Of a stretch of DNA of 64,000 bases, positions 50,801-59,192 are shown piece after piece (positions within the stretch are counted from its first letter, which is position 1; every line of letters begins with the position of its first letter). The stretch is from assembly GCA_025642065.1 (NCBI GenBank), contig JAODUP010000934.1, forward strand, positions 186,001 to 250,000, read 5' to 3'. The translations under genes were made by a program, and so were the position numbers. The stretch is from Paralvinella palmiformis. Its lineage: Eukaryota > Annelida > Polychaeta > Terebellida > Alvinellidae. The notes under the pieces are model-generated. The model saw nothing but the letters and a program-made list of their open reading frames with translations, was not told the DNA's origin and ran no database searches.

Positions 50801-51232
50801 TTTCCATGTTTCCCAGGAATATATTATTTTTAACTAGTGCAACTATTCTCTGCTATCTTAGCCTCCAGAATCGTGTGCCTGGCCCTGGGCCGAAATATCC
50901 GGCGTTCACTTTTGTTGTTTTAACGAGGAATCATGAATACCTAACTTACATGCACTGATACATGAATAAGAATGTGCTGTTCTATGTAAGGACTTAGACA
51001 CAAATGATTCGACTATTAAAACCAACCATTCGTCACTAATCAAGTCTAATGAAAAATGGTAATAGAGCACTTTTGACTGTTATATAACCGCTTGTTTACA
51101 TCTGCTAAGTGAAGACGGTGGGCACGTGTCCATGGACTGAATGTGTGACGAGAAACTATCAAAGTTGAAAATAACTACCTGTCGTAAAAGTCCATTTCCT
51201 CCAGTTATGACTGCTATCGTTGTTCGAAACAT
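43496..51232 (-). CDS. TMEM53/DUF829-family alpha/beta-hydrolase-like protein (two-exon model)
   Basis: Proposed joined CDS: exon 1 at 51232-51179 (18 codons), intron 51178-44375, exon 2 at 44374-43496 (292 codons plus TGA), about 310 residues. The exon 2 product has the DUF829 layout: a strand followed by LILIYSWLVAKARHMHKYGD, a helix, WDVLHVKVDP, then the nucleophile-elbow-like GFSVGG with candidate Ser near residue 137 of the joined protein. IMDSP, SKADVIG (candidate Asp) and SRHVSHFQRHP (candidate His) follow, ending in a helix typical of the family. Family members include vertebrate TMEM53 of the nuclear envelope; their enzymatic activity is not established. Residues encoded by exon 1 and the start of exon 2 (18+40) are rich in T, S, V, R and K with no Asp or Glu before STEAK, so an N-terminal targeting sequence is possible (inference). 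The exon 2 frame opens upstream to a TTTTATTCAG acceptor with no ATG, so an upstream exon is required. Confidence 0.75.
45850..46140 (+). pseudogene. Ty3/Gypsy-type LTR retrotransposon reverse-transcriptase fragment
   Basis: A plus-strand frame (antisense to the host gene, inside its intron) encodes LTLNPTKCYFVASKVLYLRY, CISKDGIHPNPEKK, then FIETYFKIASPL. This is the connection region just after the YxDD catalytic box in Gypsy-class RT, where L-x-L-N-P-x-K-C-x-F, G-H-x-I-S-x-x-G-I and F-I-x-x-F-x-x-I-A-x-P-L are hallmarks. The Gly before H/Y is replaced by Arg, and an extra Lys interrupts PEKTQ. The catalytic box itself, protease, integrase and LTRs were not found; this is a dead fragment. 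Confidence 0.75.
46141..47080. other. Intronic stretch, possible further Gypsy debris
   Basis: Just after the RT fragment a short frame reads like MLMCPS, possibly a shifted remnant of the next RT block, and near 46250-46340 a frame encodes NWMMYEEKIQTPNGVFHVPC before a stop. The latter is not recognised. No LTR pair was seen. Confidence 0.3.
47081..47280 (+). mobile_element. hAT-like MITE, left end only
   Basis: Starts CAGACATGGGGTCAATTCAA and continues with many GGAATTG/CAATTCC motifs in both orientations, then GAAGTTTCCTACAAAAATAT and AATCCAAAAATTAAT. It is collinear with the left part of the complete copy at 54607-54962. No right terminus (CCCCATGTCTG) was found nearby, so the copy is truncated. 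It is intronic in the TMEM53-like gene. Confidence 0.7.
47344..47886. repeat. Three (TA)n microsatellites
   Basis: TA tracts at about 47344-47370, 47612-47638 and 47848-47886, spaced roughly 240-270 bp apart within the intron. Confidence 0.9.
47890..49140. other. Intronic stretch without recognised features
   Basis: AT-rich, no frame of interest, no tRNA boxes or repeat ends recognised. It lies within the proposed 6.8-kb intron. Confidence 0.4.
49143..49614. mobile_element. Possible small element bounded by palindromic GTTTAGAC/GTCTAAAC ends
   Basis: GTTTAGAC at 49143-49150 with GTCTAAAC at 49156-49163, and GTTTAGAC at 49594-49601 with GTCTAAAC at 49607-49614, form two hairpins. The two ends also match each other in inverted orientation through the spacer (CCATA versus TATGT reversed). 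A third ACGTTTAGACC lies at 49485-49495. Inside, TTTTTCTGTGAGGATRC is repeated near 49190 and 49217. It could be a ~470-bp non-autonomous DNA element or a local hairpin cluster. Confidence 0.4.
50262..50481 (-). mobile_element. SINE family A with ~14-bp target-site duplication, intronic
   Basis: Body and tail are well preserved (AAACACCAATCAGCATC tail end at the left; head at the right with box A TCTAATTGGTAGCC and box B GTGTTTAAATGTCC). The box mutations suggest an old copy. Flanks AAGACATCCGTGAA (50262-50275) and AAGACATCTGTGGA (50468-50481) differ at two positions. It sits in the proposed intron, in the same orientation as the gene. Confidence 0.85.
51179..51232 (-). CDS. Proposed first coding exon of the TMEM53-like gene
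   Basis: On the minus strand an ATG in good context (AAAAACATGT, A at -3) follows an in-frame TGA 13 codons earlier. It opens 18 codons encoding MFRTTIAVITGGNGLLRQ, ending CGACAG|GTAGTT, a fair splice donor. Phase 0 matches the exon 2 acceptor. The region upstream (51233-51450) is richer in CpG than its surroundings, as a promoter may be. The join is inferred from sequence; no transcript was available. Confidence 0.6.
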
Positions 51233-51450
51233 GTTTTTCGAAATTTGGCAGTTGCTCTGCCACGTTCAGTGATATCGTGCACGGAATTCTACCACGAAAA
51301 CACAGCGAAGGCCAGAACGTGAACCAGAACAGGAAATAAGGCGGACACGTCTATGGCAACGCAGAATCGGGGTGAAGTATTATCAAATGTGATCGCTCTC
51401 AATATACTTGTATGCTGCTAAAGTCTTTCTCTTATTATCGACAATTATAT
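51233..51450 (-). promoter_or_regulatory. Putative 5' UTR/promoter region of the TMEM53-like gene
   Basis: Immediately upstream (minus strand) of the proposed ATG. It has more CpG than flanking intron and intergenic DNA and no microsatellite. No TATA box or defined initiator can be called. This is positional inference from the exon 1 model. Confidence 0.3.
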
Positions 51451-52185
51451 AAGTTAATCTGAAATTTCGTTTCCCTAAAATAAAATTTGGAACATTACGC
51501 CATAAGCCAACGAGTTATTAATATTGAATTGAAAGCCGACACCCCTAAATGAATGTAGGTTAAACTCGTTCAGTAACATAATTTATGCAGGTTATCAGCT
51601 GATGACTTTGCCGGTTGTAGATAAACACCGGGTTAGTGTGAGTACTTCTGAACCGGCATCGTTGATCAAATTAATATTAGGATCATTGTCGGTGTTGTAT
51701 TTAATCAGATTTACACGAAAGCCGTATTGATGGGGGTAGATTGATCTAGTTTTGGTGTTTTTTTCTGGTTCCGAGGTAAAAGTTCATTGCATGGTCCCTT
51801 GTTCAGCAAGGTTATAATATCATAAATATGGGCCTAGTCATCTGTAATGCATGGCGGCAAGTCTTCTGCAGCCACTGCATAACAATTAACAAGCCTACAC
51901 TAGGAGAATGGGGGTTTTGTCAGTGATTGGTAGCCGTTTAGTGCGACGGTTAAGGAAGACAAAATGGGGGGATACGTTGAGTGCCTCAAAATTAGTATTA
52001 TACAAAATACTTTACTAAACTTGAGTTGCGGGCAACTTTTCAAACATACACCAAGCAAAACTTGGAAAAAAAACCTTTATTCGTGTATACCACATTATTG
52101 CGCATAGATCTACCCGAAGCAAAACCAATGTGTTAATACCTAGTTATATTTCGATACCAAGGGCAAAGTTATAACAGGTAAGAAC
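51451..52185. other. Non-coding stretch upstream of the gene
   Basis: No recognisable coding or repeat content; composition is closer to balanced than the window average. Confidence 0.35.
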
Positions 52186-52189
52186 TACC

Positions 52190-52442
52190 TTTGCAGGTCG
52201 CTTGGCCCATTTAGGCTACTGCTACTACATCAATCATTATGATAGCATTTATTTATTATATAGAATCTACATGCTGTAGATCAAATGTACAGCACTAATC
52301 ACCCAATGAGTTGATCTAATTAGTAACTCACCTAACAATTAAATATGTTCTTTATTGGGGTATTAGTAATGCATTAATCAAATACCCTGTTAACATGTTA
52401 CACGTAGGTCTACTTTATTTCTGTATTTGTGATATATATATA

Positions 52443-52492
<50 letters not shown>

Positions 52493-52903
52493 ATTAATAT
52501 TTTGCTTTTTATTAACAATTTAATAAAGAGAGATAAATATCTGGCCTAAAAAGAGTCAAAGTAGAAGTTATATTAAATTGTTAATATAAAGCAAAATATT
52601 AATATCATATATATATATATATATATATATCACAAATACTGGACACTAAAGACCTACACTGTATTTATTTAATGCATTACTAATATTAATGTCCCAATAA
52701 AGAAGATATATTTGTTAGGCAAGTTATTTATTAATTAAATCTACTCATTAGATGATGAGTACTGTATATTTGATATACAGCATGTATATAATCTGATAAT
52801 AGATGCTAGCATGTTGTAGGCCTACATACACAATCTATCAGACTTTATTACCGGTTAGATGATGAGTGATGTTTTCTGGCCACATGGTAGCCCTAACCTA
52901 AGT

Positions 52904-52905
<2 letters not shown>
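52190..52905. repeat. Large imperfect palindrome carrying SINE pieces in both arms
   Basis: The centre is a 38-bp arm at 52487-52524 (ATGATATTAATATTTTGC...) pairing with 52571-52608 around a 46-nt loop. Both arms then contain (TA)n. Further out, left 52270-52435 (AATGAGTTGATCTAATTAGT, TCTTTATTGGGGTATTAGTAA, ATTTGTGATATA) pairs imperfectly with right 52610-52765 (TATATCACAAAT, AATGTCCCAATAAAGA). At the outer edges, 52198-52225 is a sense family A SINE body piece (GGTCGCTTGGCCCATTTAGG) and 52860-52900 an antisense piece (GATGTTTTCTGGCCACATGG). It looks like an old inverted duplication of a SINE-containing segment. Confidence 0.65.
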
Positions 52906-52908
<3 letters not shown>

Positions 52909-52934
<26 letters not shown>

Positions 52935-52976
52935 GGGTGTGTGTAATTTAATTCAACCAAATAAAAATCACAATTA

Positions 52977-53013
<37 letters not shown>

Positions 53014-53030
53014 ATGTATGTATGTATACA
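52909..53030. repeat. (TA)n microsatellites
   Basis: TA tracts at 52909-52934 and 52981-53006, the latter followed by (GTAT)n. Confidence 0.9.
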
Positions 53031-53346
53031 ACATGGATTATTTAATAATATAAACATGCATTTATTCATGTATACTAATTTGGTGAATTCCGTTCACCAA
53101 ACAGCTGGAGAATTGTATATATCAATTTTTATCAAAACACAATATGAAATTATTGGGGTCATATATAGACCAAATACACAACCAAGAGCTGATTTTGATG
53201 TTTTCACTCCAACTTTATTGGAATTTGGAATTCTTTGATCATAAACATATAGAATGTAAGCTGCTTGGGGATTTCAATATCAGTTTTTTTAAATTATGGT
53301 CATCATCACAAGACAGCAACATATGTTGATGGCATTTTTTCCTTGG

Positions 53347-53412
53347 GGTTTCTGGCGCCTCCATGGTCTAATTGGTAGTGTGTTGGACCACAGATCACTA
53401 CCACAGAGTTCG
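53347..53412 (+). mobile_element. SINE family A head fragment inserted in the LINE
   Basis: GGCGCCTCCATGGTCTAATTGGTAGTGTGTTGGACCACAG-type head with box A, ending at a box B remnant GAGTTCGAA. The body is absent. The flanks GCATTTTTTCC (before) and ATTTTTTTCCC (after) look like a short duplication of host LINE sequence, so this is a SINE lost or truncated after its head. Confidence 0.65.
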
Positions 53413-53629
53413 AATTTTTTTCCCTGAAATTACAAAGCCTACCAGAGTTGACATGTCTGCTAATACATTATTAGAGGTAGATCATATCTAATAAAATAAT
53501 ACTTTTCCAGAGTCCATAAATGAAATCATAATTAATGATGAGGCTAGATAATTTGGAATATTTTAGGGGCCAGTGGGAAGACAGCTTAGGCTACACCGAT
53601 CCTTGCAATTTCCACTATAATTACACATA

Positions 53630-53790
53630 TGGCATGTGTGTGTATGTATCTGATGTGTGTATATATCTATGTGCATGTAAATGTGTGTATATTTGTGTGT
53701 GTGCATGTGTATGTAAGTAGATGTATATGTCTGTATTATCTTTGTAATGCATATGGAAATTGCAAAAAAAATATCTATCTATCAATATTG
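53630..53790. repeat. (GT/GTAT)n tract and possible retroposon tail
   Basis: GT-rich microsatellite to about 53725, then TTTGTAATGCATATGGAAATTGC and AAAAAAAATATCTATCTATC, a tail resembling the LINE 3' end near 28600. It may be a further small retroposon within the LINE. Confidence 0.4.
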
Positions 53791-54606
53791 AGAAACATAA
53801 GCATTCAAGTGTAAAACCATTTTTCCGCGGAGAAGAATGATTTAAAACTCAACCAATTATTATTACAAGCAGATTTTAGTTCTGTTTATGATAATAATTG
53901 CCCTGATTCTTCCATATATTAATTTCATTGAAAAATAGTTTTAAAAGTATTCGTAATTAATTTAACATTTCTAATTAAAAATGTTAAAATGAATAGAAGC
54001 TATATCAAACATGAATCATGTACAAATGAAGCAATTCTAAGTATCATCTGTATGAAATAAATCTAGGTTACTGAAAAAGAAGATAAAAATCCTTCTGTTA
54101 GTAACTATCTTGAATATAAAATATATTCACATCATTACAATAAAGGAATATGAAAATAAATTATTCTAAAATTTGGCTAGAAACATATTAATTAAATATT
54201 AAAAAATCCACGGCAACTATTAAGATCTGCCATTGATAAAACTAATGTGTGATAAATCAAATTGACCACAAACATTCAACATATATGGTAAAGATGTAAC
54301 TGATAAATTTCAAATAGCTGAGTTATTTAACAAATTTTATGCCAATGTAGGCAAAAGTACGAGTGAAAATGTTCCAAATTCTAATAAGCATTTTACATAT
54401 TTTCTAAATATAAACCAGATTGATAGCATGTTTCTAGAACAATTTGACCAGTGTATAATTATAAAAATTATAAGTAGTCTCAAACCCAAAATGAGCTCGG
54501 GACATGATGAAGTTCCCACTAAAAAATAAAAGAATCCATGCTAAGCATCATTCAACCATTAATTAACCTGTATTATCAACAAATCATTAGAAGGAGGGAT
54601 TGTACA

Positions 54607-54962
54607 CAGACATGGGGTCAGTTCAATTCCAAAATTGGAATTGATGTGCAATTTTGGAATTGATGTACAATTCCAGAATTGGAATTGCTTATTTAAAAAA
54701 ATGGAATTGATAGAATTGGAATTGAAGTTTACTACAAAAAAAATTTAATCCACAAATTAATTTGCCATTTATTTTTTTCATTCAGAAATATTTCTTCCAT
54801 GACAATCCTACTTGGAATATAAACTGCTCGGAGTAGGTATTCAGAGTACCTACTCATGGAAAAGTAATAGTTAAAAAACAGTAGGTAAAAAACGGAATTG
54901 GAATTGATAAATTTGATGTGGAATTGACTAAATGGAATTGATTGGAATTGACCCCATGTCTG
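54607..54962. mobile_element. Complete 356-bp hAT-like MITE inserted in the LINE
   Basis: Termini are CAGACATGGGGTCAGTTCAA and, inverted, the same with GTCAATTCCAAT; near both ends GGAATTG/CAATTCC motifs recur. Flanking 8-mers are ATTGTACA (54599-54606) and GTTGTACC (54963-54970), sharing TTGTAC. A CAG...CTG terminus with an 8-bp duplication is typical of the hAT superfamily. The LINE reading frame resumes immediately after the right flank (encoding VPNKLQLAKLIPIF), which fixes the borders. It carries no transposase. Confidence 0.8.
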
Positions 54963-55625
54963 GTTGTACCTAACAAACTACAACTAGCAAAACTTATTCC
55001 AATTTTTAACTCTTCAAAAAAGGACGCATTCAAAAATTATCGGACAGTCAACCGTTTACCAGCTTTTCCAAAATGTTTGAAAAGATAGTCTTCAAAACTA
55101 TAATGGCCTATATTGAAAGTAAGAATATTTGATACAAACACCAGTATGGGTTTAGGTCTAAACATTATTTATTTACTGAATAATTATGCATTGGCAAACG
55201 ATTTCCACCATAAGCAATTAAATGCAAAGATCCTGTATGCGATCTGAGCAAAGCATTTGACATTATCAACCATTCTGTTCTCTTTAAAAAATGGAACACT
55301 GTGACATAAGAGATAACATTAAAAACTAGTTGGCGAATTACCAGACAGACAGCAGTGTGTTCAAGTTGGAAGAAGTCAGTCACATGTTTGCAAAATTGGG
55401 TGTGGTGTCCCATGGGAGGCGATTTTAAGGTATCTTCATCTTGTACCTACTGTATATAAATGGCATTGCTCACTATAGTGAAAGCCATATATTATCATTT
55501 GCAGATGACACCACATTGTTTTTGACTGATTCTGATCGTAAGGTTTTGTTTGAAATGGCAAAGACTGAAACTGGTTTTGTGCAAACAGACTGTCACTCAA
55601 CCCCCAAAGACCAAATTCATGATAA

Positions 55626-56852
55626 TTAAAGGGATAGTCCACCATCAGAAATTTGTTTGAGGACTAATACAGATATCATAAATAATGTCAAAATGTGTAA
55701 ACGATCACCTACATATTAAATAATCCATTTCAAAGTGCTGATTAATCGACTTTTAATGGCATGTGGCGCTGCCATTTTGAAGCTAGACAGAGACCGGAAG
55801 CTCCTGAATGCTGACGTCACTTCAACGCATCCAGTTGACTGAAGTCTGTAGAGCCCATACATGTAAACAAGTGTGAGCAAAGAATTATTCCAGAACATAA
55901 CGCAACTGCGTTGTTAAAATTACGTCATGAATGATATACAACCATATCAGTTTGAATCAGAAGGAACCTGACAAGAGGAAGTTGATTCAAAATGGCTCAC
56001 CTATTAACGCTCAAGAGAAACTATAATCGGCGTCAGTATAGAGATCGCCGATGTGACGTCAGAGCATTTCAGTTGCTACTTCCCGCCTTCGAATATGGCT
56101 TCCGATGCAGCCGTAATGGCAGTCCTCTAATAATTTGGATTATTTCCAATGACCTGAAAGAAACTAGACCAAGCAGTCAATGATGTTTCACTGGACCGCC
56201 ATGACCAAACAGCGCTGACTTCCGGTAGTGGAAAAAGCAACGTTGAAGCGGCTGCGCTTCGCGTTTTGCATCAATGAATGCGGACAGTAATTGTGATGTG
56301 TGCTTTATAATTTTGTGTGAGAAGACAATCTATATATTACTCCTGTCCTATTATGTGCCATAAAATATGTAAATGTCGCTTTATATAAGTTCGTAGATCT
56401 AGTTTAGTTGAGATCAAACGCCAGAGACAGAAGGGGGGGGGGTTGTCGAATAGGGTAAATATAATAATAGTTAGGCTTAATTTTCCGCCAAAATAACAAC
56501 GCTTTAACAGTTGTTTTAAATGTGTTCCTTACATCTACCGATGAAAAGATATTCGTTTTGTATAACTTTTACTCCCACGGCTTATACAACCAACGACACA
56601 ACAATAATTCACCATGTTTATAAACTCTATTTTGTAGTCTGCGTTCCTTTGTTTCCATGGCCGGAAGTTGGGACCTGTTTGCCATCAAATCGGCGGTCGT
56701 GTTCGGTCTAGTTTTCTTTCAGATCAATGATTATTGCCCTATATCTACGTACGATATCAGGTATATTTCATGATTATTATTGTAGATTTTTTGGTTACCG
56801 TTCTAAGCATTACATATTTAAAAATATTTTCTGTGATGGACTATCCCTTTAA
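55626..56852. mobile_element. 1.23-kb TTAA-flanked DNA transposon, Kolobok/T2-like, in the LINE
   Basis: Left end TTAAAGGGATAGTCCA (55626-55641) is the exact reverse complement of the right end (56837-56852), and similarity continues ~10 bp inward (CCATCAGAAA versus TCACAGAAAA). TTAA at each end fits a TTAA target duplication. TTAAAGGRR is the terminus described for the T2/Kolobok group in Xenopus. LINE codons stop at KTKFMI on the left and resume within ~60 bp on the right. The interior is GC-richer than its host and has imperfect internal inverted repeats with a TGACGTCA site in each half (55812-55819, 56054-56061). Its short open frames do not resemble a transposase; non-autonomous. Confidence 0.8.
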
Positions 56853-57080
56853 GCCCCCGAAGCTAATTTAATCTCAATTTGTCTGAATCTATTAATAAAT
56901 GGTATAGGATTTGAGGAGGAAAGCCTAAAGTTTCTTGGTGTTATACTTGATGAATCACTTACCGGTGCATGAAAAAAATCATATAAATCAAATAAATAAG
57001 AAAATTACTCTGCAATGAGCCGTTTAGGACAATGATGGAATGATTCTCGCCCTTTTTTCTACTTAGACATGAATTGGTTT

Positions 57081-57507
57081 CTGCCAAGTTTCCAATAGAA
57101 ATGACACTAACATAAAATAATTACTAAACAAGTATAGATTCTAAAACAGAATCAATATATATATATATTGTTTCCTCGATGAATAGGCATATTGTGATAC
57201 CCCTGGTATATAAATGTATCAGTAGTGAAGGGTTGTATTAATGCCAACTGTAGATGGAATGTTAGATTGCAGTGAACGGTGGACGAAAGGTCGTGATTTT
57301 CTATGTTCAGACTATAGTTATGTACACTTAAATTTGTTTATATTCAATAAATAAAATGTTTGATTGCTACTGCTATTAATATTGTATCTAGATGTTAACA
57401 AATGAAAAAACCTTCTATGACTGGTCAATGGAAAAAAACACATTAATTTTACAATTATCAAAAAGAAAGGCAGATCACAACAGTAATGTAAATGAAAGAA
57501 AATAATC

Positions 57508-57542
<35 letters not shown>

Positions 57543-58280
57543 CATATTAATAAAATCAAGATAGAATGATCTGTGTACCGAAACAAGGCAATCATAATGG
57601 CACCATTTATTACTTAATTTAAAATGGGGGTGGAGTGTTAAATCACATTTTTTAACAATCTATGCCATTTAGAAAGCCACCGCCCTGTGTTATTGATTAG
57701 AAAAGTTAGTTTGAATTAGCAGCTATTTATAGACAAATAGAACGTTATGATACCTTTCTAACTCTAACAGGAATTCCAGCTGGTTATCAGCTGGAATTTT
57801 ACTGCTTCCTTGTTATGCTGTCTCAAATAATTATCTTCTACTAACTACGAGAAATTAAAGTCTCCTAGTAGGTGGGCACGGGTGTGTATTATTTAAGTTT
57901 TTCCCCTTTAAACAAACAATAATTGCAATTAGATTCTGATCAGTGAGATGGATTAATATTTAGGTCATAACGTTACTAGTTTCTCGCAAATTCAAGTTAT
58001 ATTCCCCTCTCACAACATTTGGCACCATTTTTTAAACAACTTAGGTAATATATATATATATATATATATATATATCAATCACGGTTCAAGTCACAAATCA
58101 AAATATAGTAAATCTTTTAATCACTATAAAGTGCTTTAGTGACTTTATTATGACATGGAATGTGCTTTTGGTTTTATCCAACCCAATTTAGTAATTAAAG
58201 GATAACTTGCAATCTGTAAAAGGGCAAAAGGTATATCAAAACGAATTTGTGTTGGATGGATATACAATATACTTATTTAT
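57081..58280. other. Non-coding stretch with TA arrays
   Basis: Short (TA)n at 57155-57168, 57511-57537 and 58049-58075. No supported gene. Confidence 0.5.
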
Positions 58281-58282
58281 CT

Positions 58283-58317
<35 letters not shown>

Positions 58318-58534
58318 ATGATGATTGATGTTTTACGGCCACTTTTGTGCACAAGGTAGGCTAAATGGGCCGAGCAACCTCCAAATGTAATGAGGCGAAG
58401 TCAAAGACGAAACAACCTTCAGATATATGCTCACGCCGAGATTCGAACACGGATGGTAGTGATATGTGGTCCAAAACGCTACCGCTAGATCACAGAGGCG
58501 CCCTCGCATATATATATATATATATATATATATA
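58281..58534 (-). mobile_element. SINE family A inserted into a (TA)n microsatellite, array duplicated
   Basis: CTCGC followed by (AT)n occurs on both sides, 58281-58314 (34 bp) and 58503-58534 (32 bp). The SINE between has its head on the right (GGGCGCCTCTGTG, box A GATCTAGCGGTAGCG, box B GTGTTCGAATCTCGG) and tail on the left. The duplicated CTCGC plus TA run is an unusually long target-site duplication for a SINE, or a shorter one with later microsatellite growth. The two arrays are near equal in length. Confidence 0.88.
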
Positions 58535-59158
58535 GTTCTAACTTTTTCTTACAGAAAATATCTTCCGTTCCCCTTTTTGCCATTACCTTTTCCAGTCGCC
58601 ATAGTTACATCACCGAAAATATTCACCTCGAGGACAAAAACAGTCTTTTAGAGAGATAATATTACAACATAATTATGGTCCCCGAGTCATTAAAGTTAGT
58701 CTTCACCCAGCTATGCATTTCTCCGGTAAGTGTTTCAATTTGATTTATATCCACAGCGCATAAGAACTTGAGCTAACAATTATATCACCATTCCCGTAGA
58801 TGGTAATATTACGTGTGATGGCAATGTCGACATTAATTGTCGTCAGACGAAAAGGAGAACGACAAAGAACCGAAATGGCGCCCCGAACTACAACAGAATA
58901 ACAATTTCCAACTGATCAGTCAGTCGTGATACGATATTAATGACGAGACGAACGTTCTTGGCGCACTGCGCTCACCCAAACACGGAATCGGGATTTAATG
59001 ATCTACCGCCTCTATGGCAATCGACAACAGATCCAATAAAATCAGCGCAGCGCAGATATAAACAATTTCTCGGATCCTTTATTGGATGATAAATCCTCAT
59101 CATCTTACATAAATTATGTATGGGGTACAACATCTCTTATTAATGGGTGAATAACTTC

Positions 59159-59192
<34 letters not shown>

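Larger units (their letters stand above)
53060..57080 (+). pseudogene. Degraded LINE (endonuclease + reverse transcriptase) with nested insertions
   Basis: In order on the plus strand: an AP-endonuclease region with YEIIGVIYRPNTQPRADFD (53140-53200) and, after a frameshift, KLLGDFNISFF (53260-53295); a middle region with SNYLEYKIYSHHYNK (about 54095-54140); then the RT with FQIAELFNKFYANVGKS and SSLKPKMSSGHDEVPTK (54305-54525). LAKLIPIFNSSKKDAFKNY follows (54980-55040) with several stops, then ILSFADDTTLFLTD with the FADD catalytic box (55490-55535) and EEESLKFLGVILDES (56915-56960). The order is that of CR1/Jockey-group non-LTR elements. Frameshifts and stops make it dead. Three insertions interrupt it, at 53347, 54607 and 55626, and the reading continues across the last two. 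Confidence 0.85.

Noticed and set aside
55992..56183. Transposase ORF of the TTAA-flanked element
   Set aside because: Only 63 codons, with no DNA-binding or catalytic pattern; the element is treated as non-autonomous.
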